Source: Sphingomonas panacisoli
GTDB taxonomy: Bacteria > Pseudomonadota > Alphaproteobacteria > Sphingomonadales > Sphingomonadaceae
Direction of reading: 5' to 3'
NCBI RefSeq assembly: GCF_007859635.1
Contig: NZ_CP042306.1
Span: 2,740,001-2,804,000 of the forward strand
DNA length: 64,000 nt
In this document: positions 1-7,890 of the stretch, one piece after another
Position numbering within the stretch: position 1 is the stretch's first letter
How the letters are laid out: every line of letters starts with the position of its first letter
Notes under the pieces: generated by a model
Databases searched by the model: none
What the model was told of the DNA's origin: nothing
What the model saw: only the letters and a program-made list of their open reading frames with translations
Made by a program: the position numbers and the translations under genes

Positions 1-1452
1 TCGAATCAGGGCGCAGAATCGCTGGCAAGCAAGGTCCGGAGCGCCGTGATCTGGCGTTCGGGCAGCCAGATTCTCGCGCAGATGGTGCAATGGGCGGCGA
101 CGTTTCTGGTGATTCGTATCCTGTCGCCGGCCGATTACGGGCTGTTCGCGATGACCGGGGTGATCCTGGTCTTCCTCAACATGCTCAACGGCTATGGCCT
201 GGCGAGCGGGCTGATCCAGCAGGCCGACATCACGCGCCGGCAGATTCGCCAGCTGTTCGGCATGCTGATCGCGCTCAACGTCACGCTCGGCGGCGCGCAG
301 CTGCTGCTCGCGCCCGTCGCCGCGGCCTATTACCGCCACCCGGAGGTCGCGAACCTGCTGCGCGTTCAGGCGCTGCTCTATCTGACGACGCCGTTCATCG
401 CCCTCCCCTATGCGCTCCTCAGCCGCGAGATGGATTTTTCGAAGCAGGCGCGGATCAACATTCTCGCGTCGATCGCCAGCGCCAGCGCGGCGCTTGGCGG
501 CGCGCTGGCCAGCTGGGGCGTCTGGACCTTGGTGTTCGCGCCAATGGTGCTGTTCGGCGTCCGCGCGGTCGGGATGACGATCGCCGCGCGGTCGTTGGTC
601 TGGCCGAGCTTCGACTTCCGCGGCGCCGGGCATCTCGCGCGCTATGGCGGGGTGATGGCGGCGGGACAGCTGTTCTGGTTCCTCCAGAGCCAGTGCGACG
701 TGTTCATCGCCGGGCGTCATTTCTCCGCGCACGAACTCGGCATCTACACGACCAGCCTGTTCCTGACGCAGATCTTCGTGTCGAAGTTCGTGCCGCCGCT
801 CAACGAAGTCGCCTTCTCGGCTTACGCCCGCATCCAGCACGACGACGAAGCGGTCGCCCGCGCGTTCGTCCGCGCCACGCGAATCATCATGGTTGCTGCG
901 CTGCCCTTCTATCTCGGTCTGGCCGCGACCGCCGAGCCGCTGGTGCTGACGATGCTCGGCGACAAGTGGAAAGAAGCGATCCCGGTAGTCCACCTGCTCG
1001 CCTTCGCGATGCCGTTCATGACGATGCAGGTGCTGTTCTCCCCCGCCTGCGACGCGCGCGGCAAGCCCAGCATCGGAATGAAAAACGGCGCGTTCGGCGC
1101 GTTCGTACTGGCGGCCAGCTTTCTCGTCGGCGTGCAATGGGGCGCGACGGGAATCGCGGCGGCCTGGATCGTCGCCTATCCGATCTATCTCGGCGTCAGC
1201 GCGTGGCGCTCGTTGCCGGTGATCGGTGCGCGGCTGCGCGACGTCGCCGATGCGATCGCACCACCCTTGTTCGCCGCGGTCGCGATGGCGCTGGTGGTGA
1301 CGATCGTCGATCGCGCCCTGCCGCCGCTTGCGCCCCTGCCCCGCCTTGCATTGCTCGCGAGCGTGGGGGCGGCAAGCTATGGCCTGTGGCTCTTCAGCTT
1401 CTCGCGCGACGTCGTCCGCGAGATCGTCGAACTGGTTCGATTGCGGCGCTAG
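1..1452 (+). CDS. Polysaccharide/LPS flippase, Wzx-like (5' partial)
   Basis: Inner-membrane transporter of the polysaccharide transporter (PST/MOP) superfamily, expected to flip lipid-linked glycan units for capsule, exopolysaccharide or O-antigen. The protein is almost entirely hydrophobic helices separated by short basic loops, with about twelve or more membrane segments. The opening is typical of the family: an amphipathic start, then hydrophobic stretches containing SPADYGLFAMTGVIL. The frame stays open to base 1, so the true start probably lies outside the window. A GTG at 46 is only an internal candidate. Gene end and family are clear; the glycan substrate cannot be told. Confidence 0.85.
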   Translation, partial: SNQGAESLASKVRSAVIWRSGSQILAQMVQWAATFLVIRILSPADYGLFAMTGVILVFLNMLNGYGLASGLIQQADITRRQIRQLFGMLIALNVTLGGAQLLLAPVAAAYYRHPEVANLLRVQALLYLTTPFIALPYALLSREMDFSKQARINILASIASASAALGGALASWGVWTLVFAPMVLFGVRAVGMTIAARSLVWPSFDFRGAGHLARYGGVMAAGQLFWFLQSQCDVFIAGRHFSAHELGIYTTSLFLTQIFVSKFVPPLNEVAFSAYARIQHDDEAVARAFVRATRIIMVAALPFYLGLAATAEPLVLTMLGDKWKEAIPVVHLLAFAMPFMTMQVLFSPACDARGKPSIGMKNGAFGAFVLAASFLVGVQWGATGIAAAWIVAYPIYLGVSAWRSLPVIGARLRDVADAIAPPLFAAVAMALVVTIVDRALPPLAPLPRLALLASVGAASYGLWLFSFSRDVVREIVELVRLRR

Positions 1453-1457
1453 CGCTT

Positions 1458-1582
1458 CTCCCCTCCCTGCAAGGGAGGGGCCGGGGGTGGGTGGAAGTAT
1501 CGCGATACGATAGGAGTAACGTGTAGACTTGCGTTTCGCCAAGCCTCCACCCACCCTAACCCCTCCCTTGCAGGGAGGGGAA
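1458..1582. repeat. Paired inverted GC-rich repeat between convergent genes
   Basis: Two copies of a CCCCTCCCT/AGGGAGGGG hairpin (1460-1480 and 1560-1580) face each other. Each is followed on the inside by a GGGTGGGTGGAAG/[16 protein letters not shown] arm. The pair fills the space between the convergent flippase and CBS genes and could act as a bidirectional terminator. It is related in layout to the repeat pairs at 4532, 32953 and 39984. Confidence 0.75.
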
Positions 1583-1593
1583 CCAGGCGTCGG

Positions 1594-2022
1594 CTACGTG
1601 CCCTGAATATAACTCCTCATCGCCTCGGCGTCGGCCTCGATCCGGTCGATGCGGTATTTGACCAGGTCGCCGATCGACACCAGCCCGATCAGCGCCTCGC
1701 CTTCGACCACCGGCAAGTGGCGGATCCGGCGCCGTGTCATCAGCGTCAGCGCCCCCAGCACCGCTTCGTCGCGCGCCACCGTAATCGCCGGCGCGGTCAT
1801 CACCTCGCCGACCGACCGCGCGAGTCCCGCGGCGCCGTCGTTGGCCAGGCAGTGAATCACGTCGCGTTCCGAAAAGATGCCGGCGACCGCGCCGTCCTTC
1901 AACACCGGCACCGCGCCGATCCGTCGCTCGGCCAGCAGCTTCACCGCGTCGGCGACCGAATGCGCGGCGGTGATCGTCGTCACTTCCGCGCCCTTGCCCG
2001 ACAGGATCGTTGCGATCGTCAT
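1594..2022 (-). CDS. CBS-domain protein
   Basis: Stand-alone protein of 142 residues made of two tandem CBS motifs, a fold that binds adenine nucleotides and usually regulates a partner. The N-terminal repeat covers TITAAHSVADAVKLLAERRIGAVPVLK...GIFSERDV, and the second covers ITVARDEAVLGALTLMTRRRIRHLPVVE...GLVSIGDLVKY. The start at 2022 is chosen because an AAGGAGAGGGTC ribosome site sits directly before it; a longer frame to 2082 would cross the divergent gene's leader. It resembles the small CBS proteins common in Alphaproteobacteria. The bound ligand and partner are unknown. Confidence 0.88.
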   Translation of the reverse strand: MTIATILSGKGAEVTTITAAHSVADAVKLLAERRIGAVPVLKDGAVAGIFSERDVIHCLANDGAAGLARSVGEVMTAPAITVARDEAVLGALTLMTRRRIRHLPVVEGEALIGLVSIGDLVKYRIDRIEADAEAMRSYIQGT

Positions 2023-2080
2023 GACCCTCTCCTTCTTTATGCGCCTTTCGAAATGCGCCTTTTCGGCCCAAATAGGAAGC

Positions 2081-2362
2081 ATGAGCGAACGACCCTCCGG
2101 CCTCGACGACCCCGATTACGCCGCGTTCGCCTGGGCGCGGTATCGGCGGATGCTGTTATGGATGCTGCTCGCCGCGGTGATCGCGGTCGGCACCGCGCTT
2201 TATATATTGGACCAGGTGTACGGCCCGCTGAGCTGGGTCGCGATCCTTGCGGCGATCGGCGGGTTCGGCGGCACGATCATGATGGCCGCCGCGCTGATGG
2301 GGCTGGCATTCCTCAGTTCCGGCACGGGCCATGACGAGGATGTCGAGCGGATCGATCGGTGA
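2081..2362 (+). CDS. Small two-helix membrane protein
   Basis: Protein of 93 residues with a short acidic and aromatic N-terminus (DDPDYAAFAWARYRRM) and two hydrophobic segments of about 20 residues (roughly residues 25-45 and 52-77), followed by an acidic tail. The start at 2081 has AGGAAGC just upstream, and everything before it overlaps the divergent CBS gene. Transcribed divergently from CBS with 58 bases between starts. No function can be assigned from sequence; homologues of this look are small hypothetical proteins in sphingomonads. Confidence 0.75.
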   Translation: MSERPSGLDDPDYAAFAWARYRRMLLWMLLAAVIAVGTALYILDQVYGPLSWVAILAAIGGFGGTIMMAAALMGLAFLSSGTGHDEDVERIDR

Positions 2363-2415
2363 TTGCCTCGATCAGCCGGGAAGATATGGTGCGCGCCGTA
2401 CACCAAGGGCTAACG

Positions 2416-2607
2416 ATGAAACGAGCAATCCTACCGTTGTTTTTGTGTCTCGGCGGTTGCACGACGGCCGACAGGAACGTCCTCGCCGTCGGTCTTTGCG
2501 AGCGCACGGCGGGATGCACCGTGACGCGGAACGAACCCGACTACGGCCCGCCGCAGGTCCGCGCGATGGAGAACCGCAAGCCGGTATCCAAGACGACCGA
2601 GAAATAG
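2416..2607 (+). CDS. Small putative lipoprotein
   Basis: Protein of 63 residues. MKRAILPLFLCLGGC is a lipoprotein signal: basic start, hydrophobic core, then LGGC as lipobox with Cys15 the lipidation site. The mature part is about 49 residues and contains two more cysteines (GLCERTAGC) that could form a disulfide in the periplasm. An in-frame start at 2359 would overlap the preceding gene and place the signal internally, so 2416 is preferred. A hairpin terminator follows. Function unknown. Confidence 0.65.
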   Translation: MKRAILPLFLCLGGCTTADRNVLAVGLCERTAGCTVTRNEPDYGPPQVRAMENRKPVSKTTEK

Positions 2608-2634
2608 CCCGGCCGCCGACCGCCCGACACAAAC

Positions 2635-2666
2635 AAAAGGGCGCCGGTTTCCCGACGCCCTTTTTT
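2635..2666. terminator. Bidirectional hairpin terminator
   Basis: AAAAGGGCG pairs with CGCCCTTTT around a 13-14 base loop, with an A-run on the left and a T-run on the right. It lies between the plus-strand lipoprotein gene and the minus-strand DUF4167 gene, so it can serve both. Confidence 0.8.
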
Positions 2667-2683
2667 GTTGGCGGACCGACCGA

Positions 2684-3466
2684 TCACTCGGCCGCTTCGG
2701 CTCCCGGCGTGCGACGCGGGCGGCCGCGGCGGGGCTTCGGAGCTTCCTCGCCCTCATCGCCGATACCGATGCCGAGCGACGGCGGCAGCAAGGCGGCGTC
2801 GAAGGTCTCGCCTTCGTTGGCTGCGACCGGCTTGGCCTCGCGGCGTGCGCGCGGACGGCGAGCCGGTTCGCGATCGCCTTCGGGCGCCGCGGCGACTTCC
2901 GGACGATTATCCTCGTCGCCGTCATTGGCGGCGTAGCCGTTGCCTGCATAATTGCCGTTGCCGCGATTGCCGCGATCCTCGCGCTGCTCACGGTCGCCGC
3001 GATCGTTGCGGTCGCGGCCACGATACTCGCGCTGGCCGTCCTGATTGCGCCCGTTATCGCCGCGCCCATCTGGACCACGGTCGTCGCGCGACTGCTGCTG
3101 GCGGCGGGGTTGCTCGGCCTCGGCGGCGATCTCGTTGCCGTCCTCGTCGAAGCCCTCATCCTCGTCGTCGAACGCGTCCTCGCGGCCGCGGCGCTGATTC
3201 TGGTTGGGGTTCTGCTCCTCGAAGCGGCTGCGGCTTTCGGCGAGCACGCGGAAATAGTGATCCGCGAACTGCAGATAATATTCGGCGTTGACGCGATCGC
3301 CCTGCCGCTGCGCATCGGCGGCCAGGGTCTTGTATTTTTCCAGCAGCTGGCTGGCGTTGCCCCGCGCGCGATTGTCGATCCGGTTGCCCGAATTGGGGTT
3401 GCCGCCACCTTGGCGCTGTCCACCCCGACCGCGACGGCGGCCGGCCTGACGATTATTATTGATCAA
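2684..3466 (-). CDS. DUF4167 domain protein with long disordered tail
   Basis: Protein of about 260 residues. The conserved part is the N-terminus: INNNRQAGRRRGRGG, then NPNSGNRIDNRARGNASQLLEKYKTLAADAQRQGDRVNAEYYLQFADHYFRVL, which is the DUF4167 domain. The rest is low-complexity Arg/Asp/Gly/Asn with RG-like repeats, and it ends in a basic PKPRRGRPRRTPG stretch. Such composition suggests RNA or nucleoprotein binding, but the role is unknown. The start is taken as TTG at 3466 because the conserved domain begins there and AGGAC lies close upstream. An open frame to 3685 reads through non-conserved sequence. It lies downstream of prmC, an order common in sphingomonads. Confidence 0.82.
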   Translation of the reverse strand: MINNNRQAGRRRGRGGQRQGGGNPNSGNRIDNRARGNASQLLEKYKTLAADAQRQGDRVNAEYYLQFADHYFRVLAESRSRFEEQNPNQNQRRGREDAFDDEDEGFDEDGNEIAAEAEQPRRQQQSRDDRGPDGRGDNGRNQDGQREYRGRDRNDRGDREQREDRGNRGNGNYAGNGYAANDGDEDNRPEVAAAPEGDREPARRPRARREAKPVAANEGETFDAALLPPSLGIGIGDEGEEAPKPRRGRPRRTPGAEAAE

Positions 3467-3715
3467 AGTCCTGTGGTCCTTGTCTACAAAACAAACCCGG
3501 CCTTGCTCCAAACAGGAGTCAAACCCCACGCGGCGTCCGCGCCTGTCAGGACGCGAAGACCTGTCACGGCCGCCGGACAAGCGGCCTGATGACGAAGGAT
3601 TGGGCAACCTCCCGATTTCAACGATGTATCGATTGAGATCGTGTGCCCCTGTGCGCTCAATAGCGGCTACCGGGCATTCTTCCAAGCGGAAATATGGGTT
3701 TCGGGCTGTTCTGAA

Positions 3716-4522
3716 TCAAGATGTAGCGACAAGGCAACGGTCGCGCCCCGCCAGGTCGCGGCGCAGGGCCACGGTCAGACCCTGCGCGGTCAGCAGCGCG
3801 GTGACCGCGGCGGCCTGGGTGTAGCCGATCTCGATCGCCGCCATGCCGCCGGGGGCGATCAGGCGCGGGAGTTGGGCCGCGATGATGCGATAGTCGTCGA
3901 GGCCATCGTTGCCCGCGAATAGTGCAGACGCGGGTTCGTGGTCGCGCACCTCGGCGGGCAAGGTCTCGTCCGCCGCGACATAAGGCGGGTTGCACAGCAC
4001 CAGGTCGAACGGGCCGGTCACGCCGGCCGCCCAATCCCCCTGCGAGAAGCTCGCTCGCTCCGCCATGTCGAGCACGTTCGCATTGTGCTCGGCGAAATCG
4101 AGCGACGCCGCGGACGCGTCCACGCCCAATCCCTTCGCCTGCGGCCACTCCGCCAGCGCCGCGAGCAGCAACGTCCCCGGCCCGGTGCCGAGGTCGAGGA
4201 CGGTCTTGGGCGCGCGGTCCGCGAAATGCTCGACTGCCGCCTCGATCAGCGTCTCGCTATCGGGCCGCGGGATCAGTACACCCCGCCCGACCGCGAGCGT
4301 GATGCTCCAGAAATCGCGCGTGCCGATGATGTAGGCGACCGGCTCGTGCGCCAGGCGGCGGTGGATGAGCGCGACGAACGCTGGAGGCACGGGGTCGTCG
4401 AGGTGGCGGAGGAGCAACCGCTCGCGCGTGACCCCCAACGCATGCGCCATCAGCAGTTCTGCATCGAGGCGGGGGGTGTCGGAGACGGTGGCGAGGTGCT
4501 GCGCGGTGGTGGCAAGGATCAC
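3716..4522 (-). CDS. prmC: Peptide chain release factor N5-glutamine methyltransferase
   Basis: Methylates the glutamine of the GGQ motif in release factors RF1 and RF2 using S-adenosylmethionine, in the cytoplasm. At 268 residues it has family length. It shows the N-terminal substrate-binding helices, IIGTRDFW (65-72), the SAM-binding DLGTGPG (110-116) and the catalytic NPPY (178-181). It lies just downstream of prfA, which encodes its substrate, separated only by an inverted-repeat pair; the two genes are probably co-transcribed. Identification is secure. Confidence 0.96.
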   Translation of the reverse strand: MILATTAQHLATVSDTPRLDAELLMAHALGVTRERLLLRHLDDPVPPAFVALIHRRLAHEPVAYIIGTRDFWSITLAVGRGVLIPRPDSETLIEAAVEHFADRAPKTVLDLGTGPGTLLLAALAEWPQAKGLGVDASAASLDFAEHNANVLDMAERASFSQGDWAAGVTGPFDLVLCNPPYVAADETLPAEVRDHEPASALFAGNDGLDDYRIIAAQLPRLIAPGGMAAIEIGYTQAAAVTALLTAQGLTVALRRDLAGRDRCLVATS

Positions 4523-4531
4523 GCGAACCCC

Positions 4532-4659
4532 TTCCTCCCCCGGAGGGGGAGGGGACCAGCCGCAGGCTGGTGGAGGGGTAGCGTGCCACAGGCGGCGTCG
4601 CTCGTGGAGACTACCCCTCCACCGCTACGCGGTCCCCCTCCCCCTCCGGGGGGAGGATT
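4532..4659. repeat. Paired inverted repeat (family A) between prfA and prmC
   Basis: Left copy: CCTCCCCCGGAGGGGGAGG hairpin, then GGACCAGCCGCAGGCTGGT hairpin, then GGAGGGGTAGCGTGCCACA. The right copy is the same unit inverted, ending in the ACCGCTACGCGGT hairpin and GGGGGGAGGATT. Only about 35 bases separate the arms. This is the empty version of the pair that encloses the DUF559 gene at 39981-40385. Confidence 0.85.
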
Positions 4660-4661
4660 GA

Positions 4662-5744
4662 TCAGCCATCCAACGTCGCCAGCCGTTCCGCCTCGTCCTC
4701 GGCGATCAGGGCGCCGATCAGCTCGTCCATGTCGCCCTCCAGAATTTCTGGCAGGCGGTGCAGCGTCAGGTTGATGCGATGGTCGGTCACGCGGCCTTGC
4801 GGGAAATTGTACGTGCGGATCCGCTCCGAGCGATCCCCCGATCCGACCATCGACTTGCGCGCGCCGGCGCGTTCGTTGTGGAGCCGTTCGCGCTCCATCT
4901 CGTACAAGCGCGTCCGAAGCACCTTCAGCGCCTTGGCCTTGTTCTTGTGCTGCGATTTCTCGTCCTGCTGAATCACGACCAGCCCCGACGGGATATGCAC
5001 GATCCGCACCGCGCTATCGGTAGTGTTGACCGATTGCCCGCCCGGCCCCGACGAGCGGTAGATGTCGATGCGCAGGTCCTTCGCCTCGTCGATATGGACG
5101 TCGACATCCTCGGCCTCGGGCAGCACCGCGACGGTCGCCGCCGATGTGTGGATACGCCCGCCGCTTTCGGTGACGGGGACGCGTTGCACGCGGTGGACGC
5201 CGCTTTCGAACTTCAGCTTGGCGAACACACCTTTGCCCTCGACCGAGGCGACGACTTCCTTGAAGCCCCCCGCGTCGGAGGTCGAGGCGGAGATCATCTC
5301 GACCCGCCAGCCCTGCCCTTCGGCATAGCGCTGGTACATGCGGAACAGGTCGCCCGCGAACAGGCTGGCCTCGTCGCCGCCGGTCCCGGCGCGGATTTCG
5401 AGCATCGCGGCACGTTCGTCGGCGGCGTCGCGCGGCAGCAGCGCGAGCGCCAGCGCGCGCTCCGCGGTCGGCAGCTGTTCGCGGATTTCCTCGATTTCCT
5501 CGCGCGCCATCGCCTTCAGGTCGCCGTCGGACGCATCGTCCTCGGCCATGCGATTGAGCGTCGCGAGCTCGGCGCGCAACCGCCGCACCTCGCCCGCCGC
5601 CTTCGCGACCGGCTCGAGCTCGGCATATTCCTTCGACACCTGGACGAAGCGCTCGCCCGACAGGTCGCCGGTCGCCATGAGCGCGCCCAGCTCGTCCCGC
5701 CGCGCCTCGATCTGCGCGATCCGTTGGGGGGAGATGGAGGTCAT
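4662..5744 (-). CDS. prfA: Peptide chain release factor 1
   Basis: Ends translation at UAA and UAG codons. At 360 residues it has RF1 length. It contains the GGQ catalytic motif (235-237, in [18 protein letters not shown]) and a PVT tripeptide (190-192, in [18 protein letters not shown]) at the position of the stop-codon-reading PxT. The start at 5744 ([19 protein letters not shown]) matches the family N-terminus. The open frame running to 5951 is translation of a repeat element and should be ignored. The gene sits between hisS upstream and prmC downstream. Confidence 0.96.
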   Translation of the reverse strand: MTSISPQRIAQIEARRDELGALMATGDLSGERFVQVSKEYAELEPVAKAAGEVRRLRAELATLNRMAEDDASDGDLKAMAREEIEEIREQLPTAERALALALLPRDAADERAAMLEIRAGTGGDEASLFAGDLFRMYQRYAEGQGWRVEMISASTSDAGGFKEVVASVEGKGVFAKLKFESGVHRVQRVPVTESGGRIHTSAATVAVLPEAEDVDVHIDEAKDLRIDIYRSSGPGGQSVNTTDSAVRIVHIPSGLVVIQQDEKSQHKNKAKALKVLRTRLYEMERERLHNERAGARKSMVGSGDRSERIRTYNFPQGRVTDHRINLTLHRLPEILEGDMDELIGALIAEDEAERLATLDG

Positions 5745-5754
5745 GCCCCACCCC

Positions 5755-5856
5755 GTTCCCCGGCGCAGGCCGGGGTCCAGACTCGGCGCGCAGCGCCGAA
5801 CGCGCTGCCGCGCGCGAAGTGATGTGAGGACTGGACCCCGGCCTTCGCCGGGGAAC
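5755..5856. repeat. Paired inverted repeat (family B) between hisS and prfA
   Basis: GTTCCCCGGC-GCAG-GCCGGGGTCCAG (5755-5780) faces its inverted copy CTGGACCCCGGCC-TTC-GCCGGGGAAC (5831-5856). The spacer is itself rich in short CG-only palindromes. The element separates two genes that are otherwise likely to be co-transcribed. Confidence 0.8.
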
Positions 5857-5862
5857 TGAAGA

Positions 5863-7113
5863 TCATCGGACGGCCTCCAGGACAGCGGACAACAGCGCGG
5901 TGACCCGCTCGGCCTCCAGCGTCCCCGGCACGGATCGCGTGTTGATAACAAAGCGATCCTCGACGACGTTGATCGAAACCAACACCTTCGCCATCACCTT
6001 GCTGGCCTTGTCGAACCGCTTGCGAGGCGATCCGGTGGCGATCATCTCCGCCGAAAAGCCAGCGTCGCGCAATGTCCTTAGCGAGCGATGCCCGATGCCG
6101 ATTGCTTGGTCGTCTTCGACGGCGACGATCACGTCGAGGACGCTTGCCGCCGGCTCCTCCAACAACATCGCCAGCCGCTCGACCCCGGCCGCCCAGCCGA
6201 CCCCCGGCGTATGCGGGCCGCCGAGCGCTTCGATCAGTCCGTCATAGCGCCCGCCCGCAAGCACGGTGCCTTGCGCGCCGAGCCGGTCGGTCACGAACTC
6301 GAACGCGGTGTGGCGATAATAATCGAGCCCGCGTACGAGCCGCGAGTTGCGCGTCCATTTCACGCCCGCCGCATCGAGCCCCTTGGTCACTGCTTCGAAA
6401 AACGCGCCCGCCTCACTGGTCAGATGTGCGTCGATGTCGGGCGCCGCATCCGCGATCGGGCGGTCGCGCGGGTCCTTGCTGTCGAGGATGCGCATCGGGT
6501 TCTTGTCGAGCCGAACCACGCTGTCTTCGGACAGGTCGCCGCGATGCTTCTCAAAGTGCGAAACGAGCGCCCCGCGCCACGCATCGCGCGTCTCGGCATC
6601 ACCCAGCGTGTTGAGCTGGAGCGTCACGCCCTCGGCGATCCCCAGTTCGTTGAGCAGCTGATCCGCGAACGCCAGCAGCTCGACGTCCGCCGCCGGTTCG
6701 GCCGCGCCGATCACTTCGGCGTCGATCTGGTGGAACTGGCGATAGCGCCCCTTTTGCGGCCGCTCGTACCGGAACACCGCGCCCGACGTGACCAGCTTCA
6801 AGGGCGTGTATTGCTGCCACCCCTCGGTCAGGTACGCGCGACAGATGCCCGCGGTGAATTCCGGCCGCAGCGTCACCGAATCGCCGCCGCGATCCTCGAA
6901 CGAATACATTTCCTTCGACACGACGTCGGTCGTCTCGCCGATCGAGCGCGCGAAGACCTGCGTTTCCTCGAACACCGGGATATCGACGCGCTGGAAGGCG
7001 TAGAGCCGGCGCACCTTCTCGAACGCTTCGAGCACGCGCGCGAAGCGGCGTTGCTCGTCGCCGAAAATGTCCTGCGTTCCGCGGATTCGTTTGGGGGTTT
7101 CGATGCGCGCCAT
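5863..7113 (-). CDS. hisS: Histidyl-tRNA synthetase
   Basis: Class II aminoacyl-tRNA synthetase that charges tRNA-His. It has 416 residues, normal for the bacterial form. The N-terminus [15 protein letters not shown] is diagnostic. Class II motifs are visible: [13 protein letters not shown] and [24 protein letters not shown] (motif 2), the histidine-specific [18 protein letters not shown], and [11 protein letters not shown] (motif 3). A C-terminal anticodon-binding domain starts near [13 protein letters not shown]. It probably heads the hisS-prfA-prmC-DUF4167 run. Confidence 0.97.
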   Translation of the reverse strand: MARIETPKRIRGTQDIFGDEQRRFARVLEAFEKVRRLYAFQRVDIPVFEETQVFARSIGETTDVVSKEMYSFEDRGGDSVTLRPEFTAGICRAYLTEGWQQYTPLKLVTSGAVFRYERPQKGRYRQFHQIDAEVIGAAEPAADVELLAFADQLLNELGIAEGVTLQLNTLGDAETRDAWRGALVSHFEKHRGDLSEDSVVRLDKNPMRILDSKDPRDRPIADAAPDIDAHLTSEAGAFFEAVTKGLDAAGVKWTRNSRLVRGLDYYRHTAFEFVTDRLGAQGTVLAGGRYDGLIEALGGPHTPGVGWAAGVERLAMLLEEPAASVLDVIVAVEDDQAIGIGHRSLRTLRDAGFSAEMIATGSPRKRFDKASKVMAKVLVSINVVEDRFVINTRSVPGTLEAERVTALLSAVLEAVR

Positions 7114-7163
7114 ATTGGCGGCGCTCTCTAGTAGAGCATGCGGGCCTGCGCTAGCCTCCCGTC

Positions 7164-7802
7164 ATGGCCATGAACCTGGGCAAGCGGATCGCCCCACCGC
7201 GCTTCATCGCGTTCGTGCTGGTCTTCGTCGTCGGCCTCGTCGTCGCGATCCCGGCGCAGGGCTGGTCGCGCGGCGCGATGATCGCGTTCGACATCGCCGC
7301 GGCGATCTTCCTGATCTCGATTATTCCCCTGATGCGCCGGGGCGAGGCCGACCAGATCCGCCAGGCCGCCGCCGCCAACGACGCCAACCGCGCCGGCCTG
7401 CTGATCCTCACCGTCATCACCTCGACGGTCATCCTGGTCGCCGTGGTGACCGAGAAGATGGGCAAGGCGTCGCCCGCATCGATCGCGCTGGTGATCGGCA
7501 GCCTGATCCTCGCCTGGCTGTTTTCCAACATCATCTACGCGCTGCACTACGCGCATCTCTATTACACCGACTGCGACGGCGACGGGAACGACAATGGCGG
7601 GCTCGATTTCCCCGGCTGCGACAGCCCCGATTATTGGGACTTCTGTTATTTCAGCTTCACGTTGGGCATGACGTTCCAGACCAGCGACGTCGAAATCCCG
7701 TCGCGCCGTATCCGCTTCATTTCGCTCGGCCAGTGCCTCGCGGCTTTCGTGTTCAACCTCGGCGTGCTGGCCTTCACGATCAACACGATCGGCGGCGGAT
7801 AA
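7164..7802 (+). CDS. DUF1345 integral membrane protein
   Basis: Protein of 212 residues with about five or six membrane helices. The conserved DUF1345 region includes IIYALHYAHLYYTD...GLDFPG...PDYWDFCYFSFTLGMTFQTSDVEI, whose aromatic-rich loop and helix resemble pore-like segments. Its acidic loop TDCDGDGNDNGG is unusually Asp/Gly-rich and could bind a cation, but that is inference. A second in-frame ATG at 7170 (MNLGKR) is an equally possible start. Divergent from hisS. Function not established for the family. Confidence 0.85.
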   Translation: MAMNLGKRIAPPRFIAFVLVFVVGLVVAIPAQGWSRGAMIAFDIAAAIFLISIIPLMRRGEADQIRQAAAANDANRAGLLILTVITSTVILVAVVTEKMGKASPASIALVIGSLILAWLFSNIIYALHYAHLYYTDCDGDGNDNGGLDFPGCDSPDYWDFCYFSFTLGMTFQTSDVEIPSRRIRFISLGQCLAAFVFNLGVLAFTINTIGGG

Positions 7803-7890
7803 GCTTTGTTACAATTCGCGGCCTTGAACCCGAGTGTGTAAGCGCTTTAGGACATCGCCACACCGATATCAGAACAAGGGGCACTTCCCG

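Noticed and set aside
2431..3423. Thr/Ala/Arg-rich minus-strand open frame over the DUF4167 gene
   Set aside because: It is an alternate frame of the disordered DUF4167 tail and runs through the terminator at 2635-2666 into the antisense of the lipoprotein gene.
3467..3685. N-terminal extension of the DUF4167 protein
   Set aside because: The extra residues show no similarity to the family, and the conserved domain begins exactly at the TTG at 3466 with a ribosome site upstream.
5745..5951. N-terminal extension of release factor 1
   Set aside because: It translates a paired inverted repeat and part of hisS; RF1 normally begins at the chosen ATG.
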